The notes beneath the pieces are model-generated. The model did not search any database and was not told the origin of the DNA. It saw nothing but the letters and a program-made list of their open reading frames with translations. A DNA stretch of 64,000 nucleotides from positions 1 to 64,000 of the forward strand of contig JAUHWG010000033.1 in the NCBI GenBank assembly GCA_030424595.1. Reading direction: 5' to 3'. This document shows, one piece after another, positions 54,176 through 62,725 of this stretch. The translations under genes and the position numbers were made by a program. Source of the DNA: Polyangia bacterium. GTDB lineage: Bacteria; Myxococcota_A; Polyangia; Nannocystales; Nannocystaceae. How positions within the stretch are numbered: the first letter of the stretch is position 1; each line of letters starts with the position of its first letter.

Positions 54176-56269
54176 CTACGGGGCCGAACGGGGCTCCACC
54201 GGGAGGACGACCGTAAACTGGGCGCCGCCGTCCTCGGGCGTGCTGACCTCGATCGTGCCCCGGTGATTCTCCACGATTCTCTGGCTGATGGGCAGGCCGA
54301 GGCCGGTGCCCCCGCTCTTGGTCGTGTGAAAAGGCACAAAGAGGTTGGTGAGGGTGTGCGCGGAGAAGCCCGGACCGTTGTCGCGGACGGTGCAGATCAC
54401 CGCGTCTCCGCTCGGCAGTCCGCGGGGGCGGACGCCGAGGCTGATCCGGACGATCCCCGGGGGATCGAGGGCCATCACCGCGTCGATCGCGTTGCGGACG
54501 AGGTTGAGGAGAACCTGCCGGAGCGCGTCGTCGTCGCCGTGGACCTGGGGCAGGAGCGGCGGCGCAGGGGCGAGGACGACCCGGTCGCGCGCCTCTTCGC
54601 CGATCAGGCGGACCGTGGCCGCGACCACCTCGGCCATGTTGACCCCCGAGAGCTCCCCCTTAAAAGGACGGGAGTAGCGGAGGAACTGGGTGACGACCCG
54701 GTTGAGGCGGGCGACCTCCTCGACGATGACCTCGAGGAACTCGCGGGTGTCGGGGTCGACCTTGGTGACGGCGGGCTGGACCAGCTCGACGGCGCCCTTG
54801 ATCGCCCCGAGCGGGTTGCGGATCTCGTGGGCGAGCCCCGCGGCCATCTCACCGAGGGCCGCGAGGCGCTCACGCTCCTTGCGCTGCTCGTAGACCGCCG
54901 AGTTTTGGATCATGACCGCCGCCTGGGCGACCACGCCTTCGAAGAGCTCGACCTCCTCGCGGGAGAAGGGCTCGAGCAGGCGCTCGTCGTCGACGAAGAG
55001 CACGCCGAGGAGCTCGGGGCCGAGATCGTCGTGCTCCTCGTCGTCGGCCCGGCGGAGGATCGGCAGGGCCAGGCCGGCGCCGATCGAGAGGAGGATCTCG
55101 AGGATCTCGTCGAGCTCGGCCTGGTGTTCGCGGTCGGCCCGGACCCGCTCGCGCTCGACGACGTCGCGGAGGAGCGGGCCGCGGGTCCGGAGCCGCTCGA
55201 GCAGGGGGCGGCGCGTGATCGGGTCGAGGCGGACGACCGGCATCTGGCCGACGTGTCCGCGGAGGACCAGCGCTCCTGTGCGATCGACCAGGTAGATCGA
55301 TGTCCGCGTGACCCGGTTGGAGGTCTCGAGGTTGTCGATGATCACGTTGACCATCTCGCCAGGGTCGATGACGTTGACCAGGCGGAGGCGGAGGCCGCCG
55401 AGGAGCGCCCGCAGGGCGGTCCGGTCGCGGAAGAGCCAGCCCTCGATCCGCCGCTCAAACTCGTTGCGCATCGGATCCATGAGGACGAGCACCGCGAAGG
55501 AGGCGACGAGGATGTTGAAGAGCTGGAGGGAGCGGTAGCCGTCGAGGGTCGAGGGCACCCAGAGGAGGAGGAGCGAGAAGACCGCGGAGACGACGATCAC
55601 GAGCGCCGTCATGCTGGCGATCCTGCCGGCGATCTCCGGCAGGTCGAGGAGGCGCTCGCGGACCAGGGTCTGGGCGACGAAGTAGAGGTAGACGGCGGTG
55701 ACGATCGGGCCGATCGCCGGGATCCCCGGGGAGCCGAGGGCGAGGGCGATCAGGGAGGCGATAAAGAGGTAGCGCAGGCGGGGGGCCACCGCCGTGCCCG
55801 CAGCGGCCCGCGCCGCCCGCCACATCCGGCTGGTCGCGAAGAGGAGACCGCCGATGACGTAGGTCTTGAGGGCGATCCGCTCGACCAGCCAGGCGGGCTC
55901 GCTGGTGACCTCGGGGAAGAGGAGTGCGCCGGTCTGGGCGATGAGGAGCAGCGAGAGCAGCGGCCCCTGGACGAGGCGGGCCCGCTGTCCAGCCTCGACC
56001 CCGGGGACAAAGCGCGAAAAGGTCCGATCGGCGGTCCAGGGCAGGAAGAGCGAGATGATCTCCGCGAGCCACTGAAAGAAGGTCCGCAGCTCCGGGAACC
56101 CGGCGAAGAAGAGCGCCAGGTGGAAGAGCCCGAGGTTCAGGCAGAAGGTCGCGAAGAGGACGAACTGCTCGCGGCTGCGATCGCGCAGGAAGACGCTGAT
56201 CCCGATGGCGAAGGCGACCGTCGCCGCCAGCAGTGAGCTCAAGCTCTCATAGAGGATGCTCCCCTGCAC
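54176..56269 (-). CDS. membrane histidine kinase with GAF domain
   Basis: A 697-residue sensor kinase from the GTG at 56269. The N-terminal ~260 residues contain seven to eight transmembrane segments (SLLAATVAFAIGISVFL, FVLFATFCLNLGLFHLALFFA, LLSLLLIAQTGALLF and others). This resembles the PrsK/EpsB-type kinase N-terminal region. A GAF domain spans ~290-450. The HisKA/HATPase part has the H-box GLAHEIRNPLG with His481, the N-box VLLNLVRNAIDAVM, and the G boxes RDNGPGF and GGTGLGLP. It phosphorylates the NtrC-type regulator 8-38 bp downstream. The signal is unknown, perhaps sensed in the membrane. Confidence 0.92.
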   Translation of the reverse strand: MQGSILYESLSSLLAATVAFAIGISVFLRDRSREQFVLFATFCLNLGLFHLALFFAGFPELRTFFQWLAEIISLFLPWTADRTFSRFVPGVEAGQRARLVQGPLLSLLLIAQTGALLFPEVTSEPAWLVERIALKTYVIGGLLFATSRMWRAARAAAGTAVAPRLRYLFIASLIALALGSPGIPAIGPIVTAVYLYFVAQTLVRERLLDLPEIAGRIASMTALVIVVSAVFSLLLLWVPSTLDGYRSLQLFNILVASFAVLVLMDPMRNEFERRIEGWLFRDRTALRALLGGLRLRLVNVIDPGEMVNVIIDNLETSNRVTRTSIYLVDRTGALVLRGHVGQMPVVRLDPITRRPLLERLRTRGPLLRDVVERERVRADREHQAELDEILEILLSIGAGLALPILRRADDEEHDDLGPELLGVLFVDDERLLEPFSREEVELFEGVVAQAAVMIQNSAVYEQRKERERLAALGEMAAGLAHEIRNPLGAIKGAVELVQPAVTKVDPDTREFLEVIVEEVARLNRVVTQFLRYSRPFKGELSGVNMAEVVAATVRLIGEEARDRVVLAPAPPLLPQVHGDDDALRQVLLNLVRNAIDAVMALDPPGIVRISLGVRPRGLPSGDAVICTVRDNGPGFSAHTLTNLFVPFHTTKSGGTGLGLPISQRIVENHRGTIEVSTPEDGGAQFTVVLPVEPRSAP

Positions 56270-56468
56270 GCGGGCCGATAGTAACAGGGCCGCGCGCAGG
56301 GCTCGCGAGCGGCGCTCATCGTCGCTTCGAGGTGTTGAGCGCGAAAGACGCGCTTCGAGCCACCGCCGCAGCGAGCTCGATCGCGGGTGGACGCTCGCGC
56401 GCTCGGCCCGGTCTTCGACGTCGCCCTAGATCTGGCGCAAGAGGGGGGAATCGTGGCATCTTCGCCCC

Positions 56469-56738
56469 ATGGCTCCCGCGCTGATCGACAACGACGCCCG
56501 TGCACAGCAGCTCGCCCGGGCGATCGCCTCGGACATCCAGCTCTACAACAAGCAGAAGATCGAAGAGGCCCTGAAGAACGACACCTTCTTCGACGCGCTC
56601 CAGGAGGAGCTCGGCGAGGGACGTGACCTCTTCCGCGGCCGCGTCTCCCCGGAGATCTTCCGCAAGAACTTCTACGATCGTGCGATCGTCGATCGGGTCG
56701 TGAAGCCGATGGCTTCGCTCAAGACCCCGATCTGGTAG
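56469..56738 (+). CDS. small conserved helical protein
   Basis: An 89-residue cytoplasmic protein from the ATG at 56469. The chain is helical and charged (RAQQLARAIASDIQLYNKQKIEEALKNDTFFDALQEEL), with a second segment EIFRKNFYDRAIVDRVVKPM. The signature Ala-Ile-Ala-Ser-Asp-Ile-xxx-Asn-Lys is seen in small myxobacterial proteins, but I know of no function. The stop overlaps the GTG start of the next gene by 1 bp, so they are translationally coupled. Confidence 0.7.
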   Translation: MAPALIDNDARAQQLARAIASDIQLYNKQKIEEALKNDTFFDALQEELGEGRDLFRGRVSPEIFRKNFYDRAIVDRVVKPMASLKTPIW

Positions 56739-57754
56739 TGAGCGGACCGCCGGAGCCGATGACCGACCTGAGCCCCGCTCAGGCGGAGCGTCCGCTCCGT
56801 GTCCACCTCTCGGAGGCCGCCCTCGGTCAGCGCCTCGACCACGCCCTGGTCGTCGCGCTCGCGGAGCGCGGCCTCTCGTGCACCCGCTCGCAGCTCCGCC
56901 GCGCCTTTGATGCGGGGACGGTGAGCGGGCCCGGCGGGCGGCTCAAGCCGTCGATGCGGGTCGACGCGGTCCAGGACGTCGAGCTCGCGCTCATCGCCGC
57001 GCCGCCGTTGCACGCAGAGCCCGAGGACCTGCCGCTGCGCGTCGTCTACGAGGACGCGGATCTCCTGGTCGTCGACAAGGCGGCGGGCATGGTCGTGCAC
57101 GCCGGCCCGGGGCATCCGCGGGGGACCTTGGTCAACGCGGTGCTCTTCCACCTGGGCGCGCAAGCGGGGGATCTGCCGGTGATGCCCGGCAACGACGCGA
57201 CCCGCCCGGGGATCGTCCATCGCCTCGATCGCGACACCAGCGGGCTGCTGGTGATCGCCAAGCACGAGCGGGCGCAGGAGGGGCTGGCCTCGCAGTTCCG
57301 CGAGCACACGATCCGCCGCGAGTACCTGGCGATCGTCAGCGGCTCGCCGGGGTTTCAGGAGCTCGAGGTCACGACCCTGCACGGTCGCGATCCCAGCGAT
57401 CGCCGCCGCTTCAGCCCCGAGGTCGCCCGCGGTCGTCAGGCTACGAGCTTCTTCCAGGTCGAGGCCCGCTACGGCGAGGAGGCGGCGCTCCTGCGCTGCC
57501 GCCTCTCGACCGGGCGGACCCACCAGATCCGGATGCACGCGCGTCACCTCGGCCATCCGATCGTCGGCGACGGGCTCTACGGAAGGCCGGCGAAGAGCCC
57601 CCGGCTGCGGGCGCTGGCGGCTGGGCTCGGGCGCCACGCCCTGCACGCGGCGGTGCTCGGCGTCGATCACCCCTGCGGTGGCCCGCGGATTGAGCTGCGC
57701 TCGCCGCTGCCGCCGGAGCTGCAGGCCCTCGTCGACGCGCTCGCTGAGCCCTGA
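56738..57754 (+). CDS. RluA-family pseudouridine synthase
   Basis: A 338-residue RNA-modifying enzyme from the GTG at 56738 (an ATG at 56759 is the alternative). The S4 RNA-binding domain is at the N-terminus (~28-85, GQRLDHALVVALAERGLSCTRSQLRRAFDAG). The catalytic domain has DLLVVDKAAGMVVHAGPGH and the motif HRLDRDTSGLLVIAK with catalytic Asp164, plus RLSTGRTHQIRMHARHLGHPIVGD. It resembles RluD, which modifies 23S rRNA helix 69, or another RluA member; the exact target is not determinable. It is coupled to the small protein gene before it. Confidence 0.88.
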   Translation: MSGPPEPMTDLSPAQAERPLRVHLSEAALGQRLDHALVVALAERGLSCTRSQLRRAFDAGTVSGPGGRLKPSMRVDAVQDVELALIAAPPLHAEPEDLPLRVVYEDADLLVVDKAAGMVVHAGPGHPRGTLVNAVLFHLGAQAGDLPVMPGNDATRPGIVHRLDRDTSGLLVIAKHERAQEGLASQFREHTIRREYLAIVSGSPGFQELEVTTLHGRDPSDRRRFSPEVARGRQATSFFQVEARYGEEAALLRCRLSTGRTHQIRMHARHLGHPIVGDGLYGRPAKSPRLRALAAGLGRHALHAAVLGVDHPCGGPRIELRSPLPPELQALVDALAEP

Positions 57755-57760
57755 GAAGAG

Positions 57761-57919
57761 CAGCCGGTCGCGAGGGTCCCGCGCGCTCTCCAGCCCTCGG
57801 CGCCTTGCTCGGCCTCGGCCGAGGTTGCAGCGGAGCTCCAGCACAGCGGCCTCCTGTCGAAGCCGAGAGAGCCGATGATGGCGGCGCGAGAGCACAGGGT
57901 GCTCTCGTCACGGGCTGCC
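57761..57919 (+). repeat. dispersed inverted-terminus element, copy D
   Basis: Same orientation as the copies at 9344 and 19923. It begins CAGCCGGTCGCGAGGGTCCC just after the RluA-type stop and ends TCACGGGCTGCCGG. Core blocks are TCGAAGCCGAGAGAGCC and GGCGGCGCGAGAGCACA. It lies in the 201-bp gap before the gene at 57956. No gene is seen in the gap. Confidence 0.7.
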
Positions 57920-57955
57920 GGCGATGAGCGCGTCCTGTCGTGACGCTCGCGTCGA

Positions 57956-58741
57956 TTGGTTGTCAGCTTCCCGACCTCGTACTACTTCGATCCTGTGATC
58001 GACCAGGCTGTCCTATTCCCCGAGGTGCTCACGCACGGCTTCTCCGATCGCCTCGGCGGCGTCAGCGAGGGGCGCTACGCCAGCCTCAACGTCAGCGCCA
58101 AGTGGGGCGATGAGCCGGAGGCGGTCGCCGAGAACCACCGCCGGATCGCAGCTGCGGCGGGCTTCTCCGGGACACCTCTCTGTCTTGTAAGACAGGTACA
58201 CGGCGCCGCTGTCCTGCGCGCCTCCGAGGTGACCGCGACCAGCGAGGCCGACGCGATCTGGTCCCATCGCGACGATCCGCCCGCCATCGTCGGGGTGATG
58301 ACGGCCGACTGTGTGCCCGTGCTCCTCGCCGACGCCGACGCGACGGTGTGGGCCGCGATCCACAGCGGCTGGAAGGGGACGGTCGCCGGGATCGTCGGCG
58401 CGACCGTCCGCGTGCTCGCCGAGGAGGGCGTGGCTCCCTCGGAGCTGCGCGCGGCGATCGGCCCCTGCATCGAGCTCGCGGCCTTTGAGGTCGGGCCCGA
58501 GGTCGCTGCTCGCTTCCCGGAGGAGTTCGTCGACAGGCGGAGCTTCGCCAAGCCCCACGTCGATCTCGTGGCGACGGTCCGGGCTCAGCTCCTCGCCGCG
58601 GGAGTGCGGCCTGAGAACGTAGAGCGCGTCGGCGGGTGCACCCACGCCGACGCGCATCGGTATTATTCGTACCGCCGTGATGGTGCTGGGATCGGCCAGC
58701 ACCTCGCGTTCATCGGCCCCGCTGGGGGACCGATGGGCTGA
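57956..58741 (+). CDS. pgeF: YfiH/PgeF-family multicopper-fold protein (peptidoglycan editing factor)
   Basis: A 261-residue cytoplasmic protein with a TTG start at 57956. The family motifs are LTHGFSDRLGGVSEGRYASLNV, QVHGAAVL, VGVMTADCVPVLLAD (Cys ligand), WAAIHSGWKGTVAGI (His ligand), AIGPCIELAAFEVG and GGCTHADAHRYYSYRRDG. The zinc site is formed by two His and one Cys. Proteins of this family hydrolyse misincorporated muropeptide precursors or act as purine nucleoside phosphorylases. The function follows family knowledge only. The next gene is convergent with only 4 bp between stops. Confidence 0.9.
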   Translation: MVVSFPTSYYFDPVIDQAVLFPEVLTHGFSDRLGGVSEGRYASLNVSAKWGDEPEAVAENHRRIAAAAGFSGTPLCLVRQVHGAAVLRASEVTATSEADAIWSHRDDPPAIVGVMTADCVPVLLADADATVWAAIHSGWKGTVAGIVGATVRVLAEEGVAPSELRAAIGPCIELAAFEVGPEVAARFPEEFVDRRSFAKPHVDLVATVRAQLLAAGVRPENVERVGGCTHADAHRYYSYRRDGAGIGQHLAFIGPAGGPMG

Positions 58742-58745
58742 GCGG

Positions 58746-58976
58746 CTACTCGCCTTCGGCGGGCGCGGCTGCCTCGGCGTCCATCTCGCCGTAGCGGTCG
58801 GACATGCTCTCTTGATCAGCGCCGAAGATGCCCATCAGGCACCAGCTGAAGATCCAGAGGAAGAGCAGGGCGAAGACGGAGATAAGGATGAGCTGAGCCA
58901 GGGAGCCCACCTCGACTACGGGCGGCTTGGCGGACTCGCGTTCCCACTTGTTGTCGGCGATCTCGGCGGCGGACAT
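58746..58976 (-). CDS. small single-span membrane protein
   Basis: A 76-residue protein from the ATG at 58976. An N-terminal polar segment (MSAAEIADNKWERESAKPP) is followed by one transmembrane helix (LAQLILISVFALLFLWIFSWCLMGIF, ~27-52) and an acidic Ala/Glu-rich C-terminus. It could be a small accessory subunit of a membrane complex. The family was not recognised. It is isolated from its neighbours by the repeat region upstream. Confidence 0.65.
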   Translation of the reverse strand: MSAAEIADNKWERESAKPPVVEVGSLAQLILISVFALLFLWIFSWCLMGIFGADQESMSDRYGEMDAEAAAPAEGE

Positions 58977-59419
58977 GATCTCAATGCTCCCGGCGCGTAC
59001 AGGGCTGACGCGCACTCAGGCAAGCTATCACGCCGCGAGGAGGGGCAGCAAGACTGGGTCTGCGGATCAATCGAAGAGAACTCGGAAAAATGGGCCGAGC
59101 CGGTGTCGCGGGCCCTGACGGGGCTTTGCCGGCGCTTGGGCCTGCTCTTCGGAGGTCCGCGGCGCGGGACGCGAGGTGCACAAACGTCCGGCCCTGTTCA
59201 CTTTGGGCAGATCCGCCGGCGAGATCGGCGAGATCGGCGAGTGCGGCGAGCTCGGCGAGTTCGGCGAGTTCGGCGAGTGCGGCGAGTGCGGCGAGCTCGG
59301 CGAGTTCGGCGAGTTCGGCGAGTTCGCCGAGATCGGCGAGATCGGCGAGATCGCCGAGGTGGTCCGGGATCTTCATCTCGCCGACGGCTCTCGCTCCTCG
59401 CCCGCGCGGGTGGAGCGAC
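58977..59419. other. intergenic region dominated by a 9-bp minisatellite
   Basis: A 443-bp gap between two minus-strand genes. The interval 59221-59358 is the minisatellite described separately. Open frames cross it on both strands because of the 9-bp period, but no ribosome-binding site or family similarity supports a gene. Confidence 0.5.
59221..59358. repeat. 9-bp minisatellite GAG-NNC-GGC
   Basis: Fifteen perfectly phased 9-bp units have the form GAGNNCGGC, where NN is AT, TG, CT or TT. Two units have GCC at the end (GAGTTCGCC, GAGATCGCC). The variable pairs run AT AT TG CT TT TT TG TG CT TT TT TT AT AT AT, i.e. similar units are grouped as if blocks were duplicated. A relative array with GAGCAGGGC lies at 23713-23780. 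Confidence 0.9.
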
Positions 59420-61294
59420 TCAGCGGGGCGCGGAGCCGTTGTTGGCGACGAGCTCGATGCCGTAGGAGGGCAGGAGCTCGCCGGTCAGGGTCTGGAGCTC
59501 GGTCAGCGCCTGGAGGTAGTCGATCTGCGCCCGCAGGGCGTTGGCCTCGGCGACCGCGAGCTCGTCCATCCGGAAGAGCACGTCGTAGCTGGTCGAGCGA
59601 CCGACGGCGTAGCGGGCCTTCTCGGCCTTGAGGTTCTCCTCGGCGAGGTCGACCGAGAAGGCGGTGACCTCCATCCGCTTGGACGAGGTCCGCAGGGTGC
59701 TCGCCGAGCGGATGACCGAGGTCGAGATGTTGCGCTGGGTCGCCTTGAGATCGTTCTCCGCCTTGCGCAGCTCGAGGAGCGCGCGCTGGTGGTTCGCCTT
59801 CGGCGTCCGGTTCTGCACGTCCCAGGTCAGGTTGAGCTGACCGCTGACCGACCAGTCGGCGAGGAGGCCGTTTTGGCTGACCTGGTCGTTGAAGATGTTG
59901 CCGAAGGCGGCGCTCCAGGTGCCCTTCTCTCCGGGGAGCCCGGCTTGGTCGTTGGAGACCCGATCGATCGATCGACCCTGCGGTGAGAAGGAGCCCTGGA
60001 CGTCGAGCTGCGGCAGGCGCTGGTTGGCGGCGACGAGCTCGTCGATCCGGCGGCTGGCGAGGGAGAGCTGGATCTGGCGGATCTGCGGGTTGGCCTCGAG
60101 GGCCTGGCGGATCTCCGCTCGCATGTCGACGGGGCGAGCCTCGAGGATCTGCGGGTCGGTGACCGCGGCGATCCCGAGGACGTCGCGATCGACGATGTCC
60201 TGGCCGAGGAGGGCGCGGAGGTTGAGGCTGCGCTCGAGGAGGGCGTTCTCGGCGAGGAGCACGTCGCTCTCCCGCAGCGCGAGGGTCTGCTCCAACGAGC
60301 GACCGTCGAGGGGGGAGCGGCGACCGGCGGCGATCTCGGCCCGGGTCCGCTCGAGCTGCTCGGCGGCGAGGCCGGCGGAGCGCTGCTTGTTCTCGAGGTC
60401 GCGCTGGGCGTAGAGCACCTCCCAGTAGGCGAGGATGATGTCGTGGACCACGTTCTGCGCGGTCGTCATCCTCACGGCCTCGGTCTGGGTCTTGGCGATC
60501 TTGGCCCGGTCGATGTCGGCGCGGTTGACCCGGAGGCCGGCGCCCTTGAGCAGCGGCTGGTTGAGGGTCAGGGTCGGCGCGACGATGTAGGAGCCGAGGG
60601 TCGTGGTCCCCGCCGCGGCGTTGAAGAAGTTCTTCGGCTGGTTGCGGAGCGAGCGGGTGAAGCCGACGTTGAAGGTGACGGTTCCGCCGGTCTCGAGCTT
60701 GCGCTGGAAGCCCGCGCTGCCGCCGACGGAGCGCTCACCGGTGCTGAAGACGATGGCGGAGCCGCGCTGCGGCGTCTCGTTGATCGATCCCGTCAGGCCA
60801 GCGGTGATGAAGAGGTCGTAGGCGCCGACGGCGGCCATGATGTTGGCCTCGGAGATCGCGACGTCGTAGGCGTTGTTGGCGAGGTCGACGTTGGTCTCGA
60901 GGGCGACCTTGAGAACGTCGCTGAGCGCGAGCTGCTCGGTCGCGAAGGGGGCGGTCGCGTCGTACTCGAGCTCGGGGGTGTCGACGAGGTCGGGCTGAAC
61001 ACCGTCGGGGAGCTCGTTCGGGCCGCTCTGCGACGAGCGCGGCGGCATCCGTGTGGTCCGCGAGGGCGGAGCTATCGGCGAGGTCGTCGGCGCCCGCGAC
61101 GGGGTCGTGGTCGACGGCCGCGGCGAAGACGGGCTCACGCCGGGGGTCGGCGAGCGGACCGGCGAGGTGGGGGTCGCCCGCTGCGGGTTGCCGCCCGTCG
61201 GCAGTCCGGTCTGCGGGTCGAGCGAGCTGGCGTCGGTGGCCGGAGCCGCCGTCATCAGCGCGAGGAGCAGTGCGTTGGCGAGAGGGGCGTACAC
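59420..61294 (-). CDS. TolC-family outer-membrane efflux protein
   Basis: A 624-residue protein from the GTG at 61294. A signal peptide (~1-20) is followed by an unusual Pro/Ser/Thr-rich linker (~25-100, SPTPGVSPSSPRPSTTTPSRAP) before the usual fold. The TolC/OEP halves follow: LALSDVLKVALETNVDLANNAYDVAISEANIMAAVGAYD, then TTAQNVVHDIILAYWEVLYAQRDLENKQRSAGLAAEQLERTRAEIAAGRRS, and in the second half ANPQIRQIQLSLASRRIDELVAANQRLPQLDVQGSF and LDELAVAEANALRAQIDYLQALTELQTLTGELL. It forms a trimeric outer-membrane channel for a tripartite exporter. No inner-membrane pump is in the window. It is followed by the 9-bp repeat region. Confidence 0.9.
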   Translation of the reverse strand: MYAPLANALLLALMTAAPATDASSLDPQTGLPTGGNPQRATPTSPVRSPTPGVSPSSPRPSTTTPSRAPTTSPIAPPSRTTRMPPRSSQSGPNELPDGVQPDLVDTPELEYDATAPFATEQLALSDVLKVALETNVDLANNAYDVAISEANIMAAVGAYDLFITAGLTGSINETPQRGSAIVFSTGERSVGGSAGFQRKLETGGTVTFNVGFTRSLRNQPKNFFNAAAGTTTLGSYIVAPTLTLNQPLLKGAGLRVNRADIDRAKIAKTQTEAVRMTTAQNVVHDIILAYWEVLYAQRDLENKQRSAGLAAEQLERTRAEIAAGRRSPLDGRSLEQTLALRESDVLLAENALLERSLNLRALLGQDIVDRDVLGIAAVTDPQILEARPVDMRAEIRQALEANPQIRQIQLSLASRRIDELVAANQRLPQLDVQGSFSPQGRSIDRVSNDQAGLPGEKGTWSAAFGNIFNDQVSQNGLLADWSVSGQLNLTWDVQNRTPKANHQRALLELRKAENDLKATQRNISTSVIRSASTLRTSSKRMEVTAFSVDLAEENLKAEKARYAVGRSTSYDVLFRMDELAVAEANALRAQIDYLQALTELQTLTGELLPSYGIELVANNGSAPR

Positions 61295-61480
61295 GGTGCC
61301 GAGGGGGTGTGCCGGAGGTTGCCGAAGGTTGCCGGGCGCCAGGGTAGGCGAACAGGCGCGGAGTGACCAGCAGAGGAGCCGCGAGGCTTGGACACCGACC
61401 GCTACCGCGAGGTTTTACCAGGAGGCGCGGCCGCGGACCGAGGGGCTGCGTGAGTTTTGCCCTCGGGGCCGGCCTGCGGC

Positions 61481-62722
61481 CTATTCGGCGGTGAGCGCGA
61501 GGCGCACCCACCACCAGTCGACGCCCTGTCGGCCGTCGCGGACCACGTAGTAGAGCGTCGCCGCGTCGTCCTCGGGGCGCTCTGGCTCCTCCTGGTCCTC
61601 GCGGGGGACGAGCTCCCACTCGTTGTAGCTCAGGGGATCGTTGCTGGTGCCGGAGAGGAGGTTGCCCCACGAGACGAACCAATTGCCGTCGAAGGTCTCG
61701 ACCTTCTCCTCGGTGTCCTCGCCGTTGTTGACCGGGATTGGGTAGACCTGGAGGTCGGCCTCGCGCCCTTGGGTGTAGAACTGGAGGACGTCGCCGGGGG
61801 CGGCGGTGATCGTGTCGCCGCGGGCGAAGTCGCCGAGCTCGACCAGCTCACCGTCGGGCTTGAGGATGGCGGCTGTGAACGACTCGATGCGGACGTTTCT
61901 GTCGCCGTCAGGGACGTCCTCCGGTGCGGGCAGGTCGCCCACCAGCTCGGGGGGCAGGTCGATGCCGAAGCTCGCGGCGAGGAGGAGGAGGGCTTCGATG
62001 GGCCCGACCGAGACCCGCTGGACCGCGAAGACGCAGTCGTTGGGGACGTCGGTGTCGCCGCTCAGGAGGATATCCGCGCACTCCTGGGTCGACGGGCCGC
62101 CCTCCATGTGGCCGAACATCGACACCTCGACGTCGCCGCCGGCGATCAGGGCGGTCGCGAAGGGGATCGTCAGCTCTTGGGTGCCGTCGGCGGCGGGGTT
62201 CGCCGCGAGCACGCAGGGGCTCGGCGGCTCCGGAGGGGCCTCAGCCTCCGGGTCGAGGTCGCCGAAGGAGGGCTCAGGGCACTCGGGGATCGACGCGAGG
62301 TCGGTCGGCAGGCTGTTGCGCAGGCAGGCGAAGAGGCCTTGGCTCGCCTGGAGGTTGCAGGCGATGTAGAGCGGATCGAGGGTTTGGGCGTCGATGGGCC
62401 CGTCGGTGTCGACGACGAAGGGGGTCAGGCGGATCTTCTCGAAGGGGAGCCCCTGACAGCGGAGAGCCGCCTCGGGATCAGTCTCGGGGAAGAGCGGCTG
62501 GGTGACCTCAGTCTTCATCGCCAGGACCCGGATCGAGGTGATGCGCCGGGAAGAGGGGAGGGGGTCGGCGCAGCCGCCCGCGACGAGGCCGAGGCTGAGC
62601 GCGCCGAGGGCGAGCCCGGCTGCGCGGCCCCTGTGTCGAGCGCCTTCGCGGCGGATCGCCTGGCCGATCCTTCGGCCTGGGTCTTGGCCCATCACCCGAT
62701 CAATGTAGCGAAACACCGGCAT
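61481..62722 (-). CDS. exported lipoprotein of unknown function
   Basis: A 413-residue protein from the ATG at 62722; an ATG at 62692 is the alternative. The signal ends in the lipobox VAGGC (Cys ~51 from the long start). The rest has beta-rich stretches with several Cys (LYIACNLQASQGLFACL, PSPCVLAANPAADGTQELTIPFATALIAGGDVEVSMFG) and a C-terminal segment NGNWFVSWGNLLSG. The family was not recognised. It lies 3 bp after the TonB-dependent receptor gene in the same operon, so it may be the surface partner of that receptor. Confidence 0.7.
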   Translation of the reverse strand: MPVFRYIDRVMGQDPGRRIGQAIRREGARHRGRAAGLALGALSLGLVAGGCADPLPSSRRITSIRVLAMKTEVTQPLFPETDPEAALRCQGLPFEKIRLTPFVVDTDGPIDAQTLDPLYIACNLQASQGLFACLRNSLPTDLASIPECPEPSFGDLDPEAEAPPEPPSPCVLAANPAADGTQELTIPFATALIAGGDVEVSMFGHMEGGPSTQECADILLSGDTDVPNDCVFAVQRVSVGPIEALLLLAASFGIDLPPELVGDLPAPEDVPDGDRNVRIESFTAAILKPDGELVELGDFARGDTITAAPGDVLQFYTQGREADLQVYPIPVNNGEDTEEKVETFDGNWFVSWGNLLSGTSNDPLSYNEWELVPREDQEEPERPEDDAATLYYVVRDGRQGVDWWWVRLALTAE

Positions 62723-62725
62723 CGT

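Noticed and set aside
59176..59631. Plus-strand ORF reading Gly-Glu-Xaa repeats through the 9-bp minisatellite
   Set aside because: No ribosome-binding site, composition set by the repeat, and it runs antisense into the TolC-like gene.
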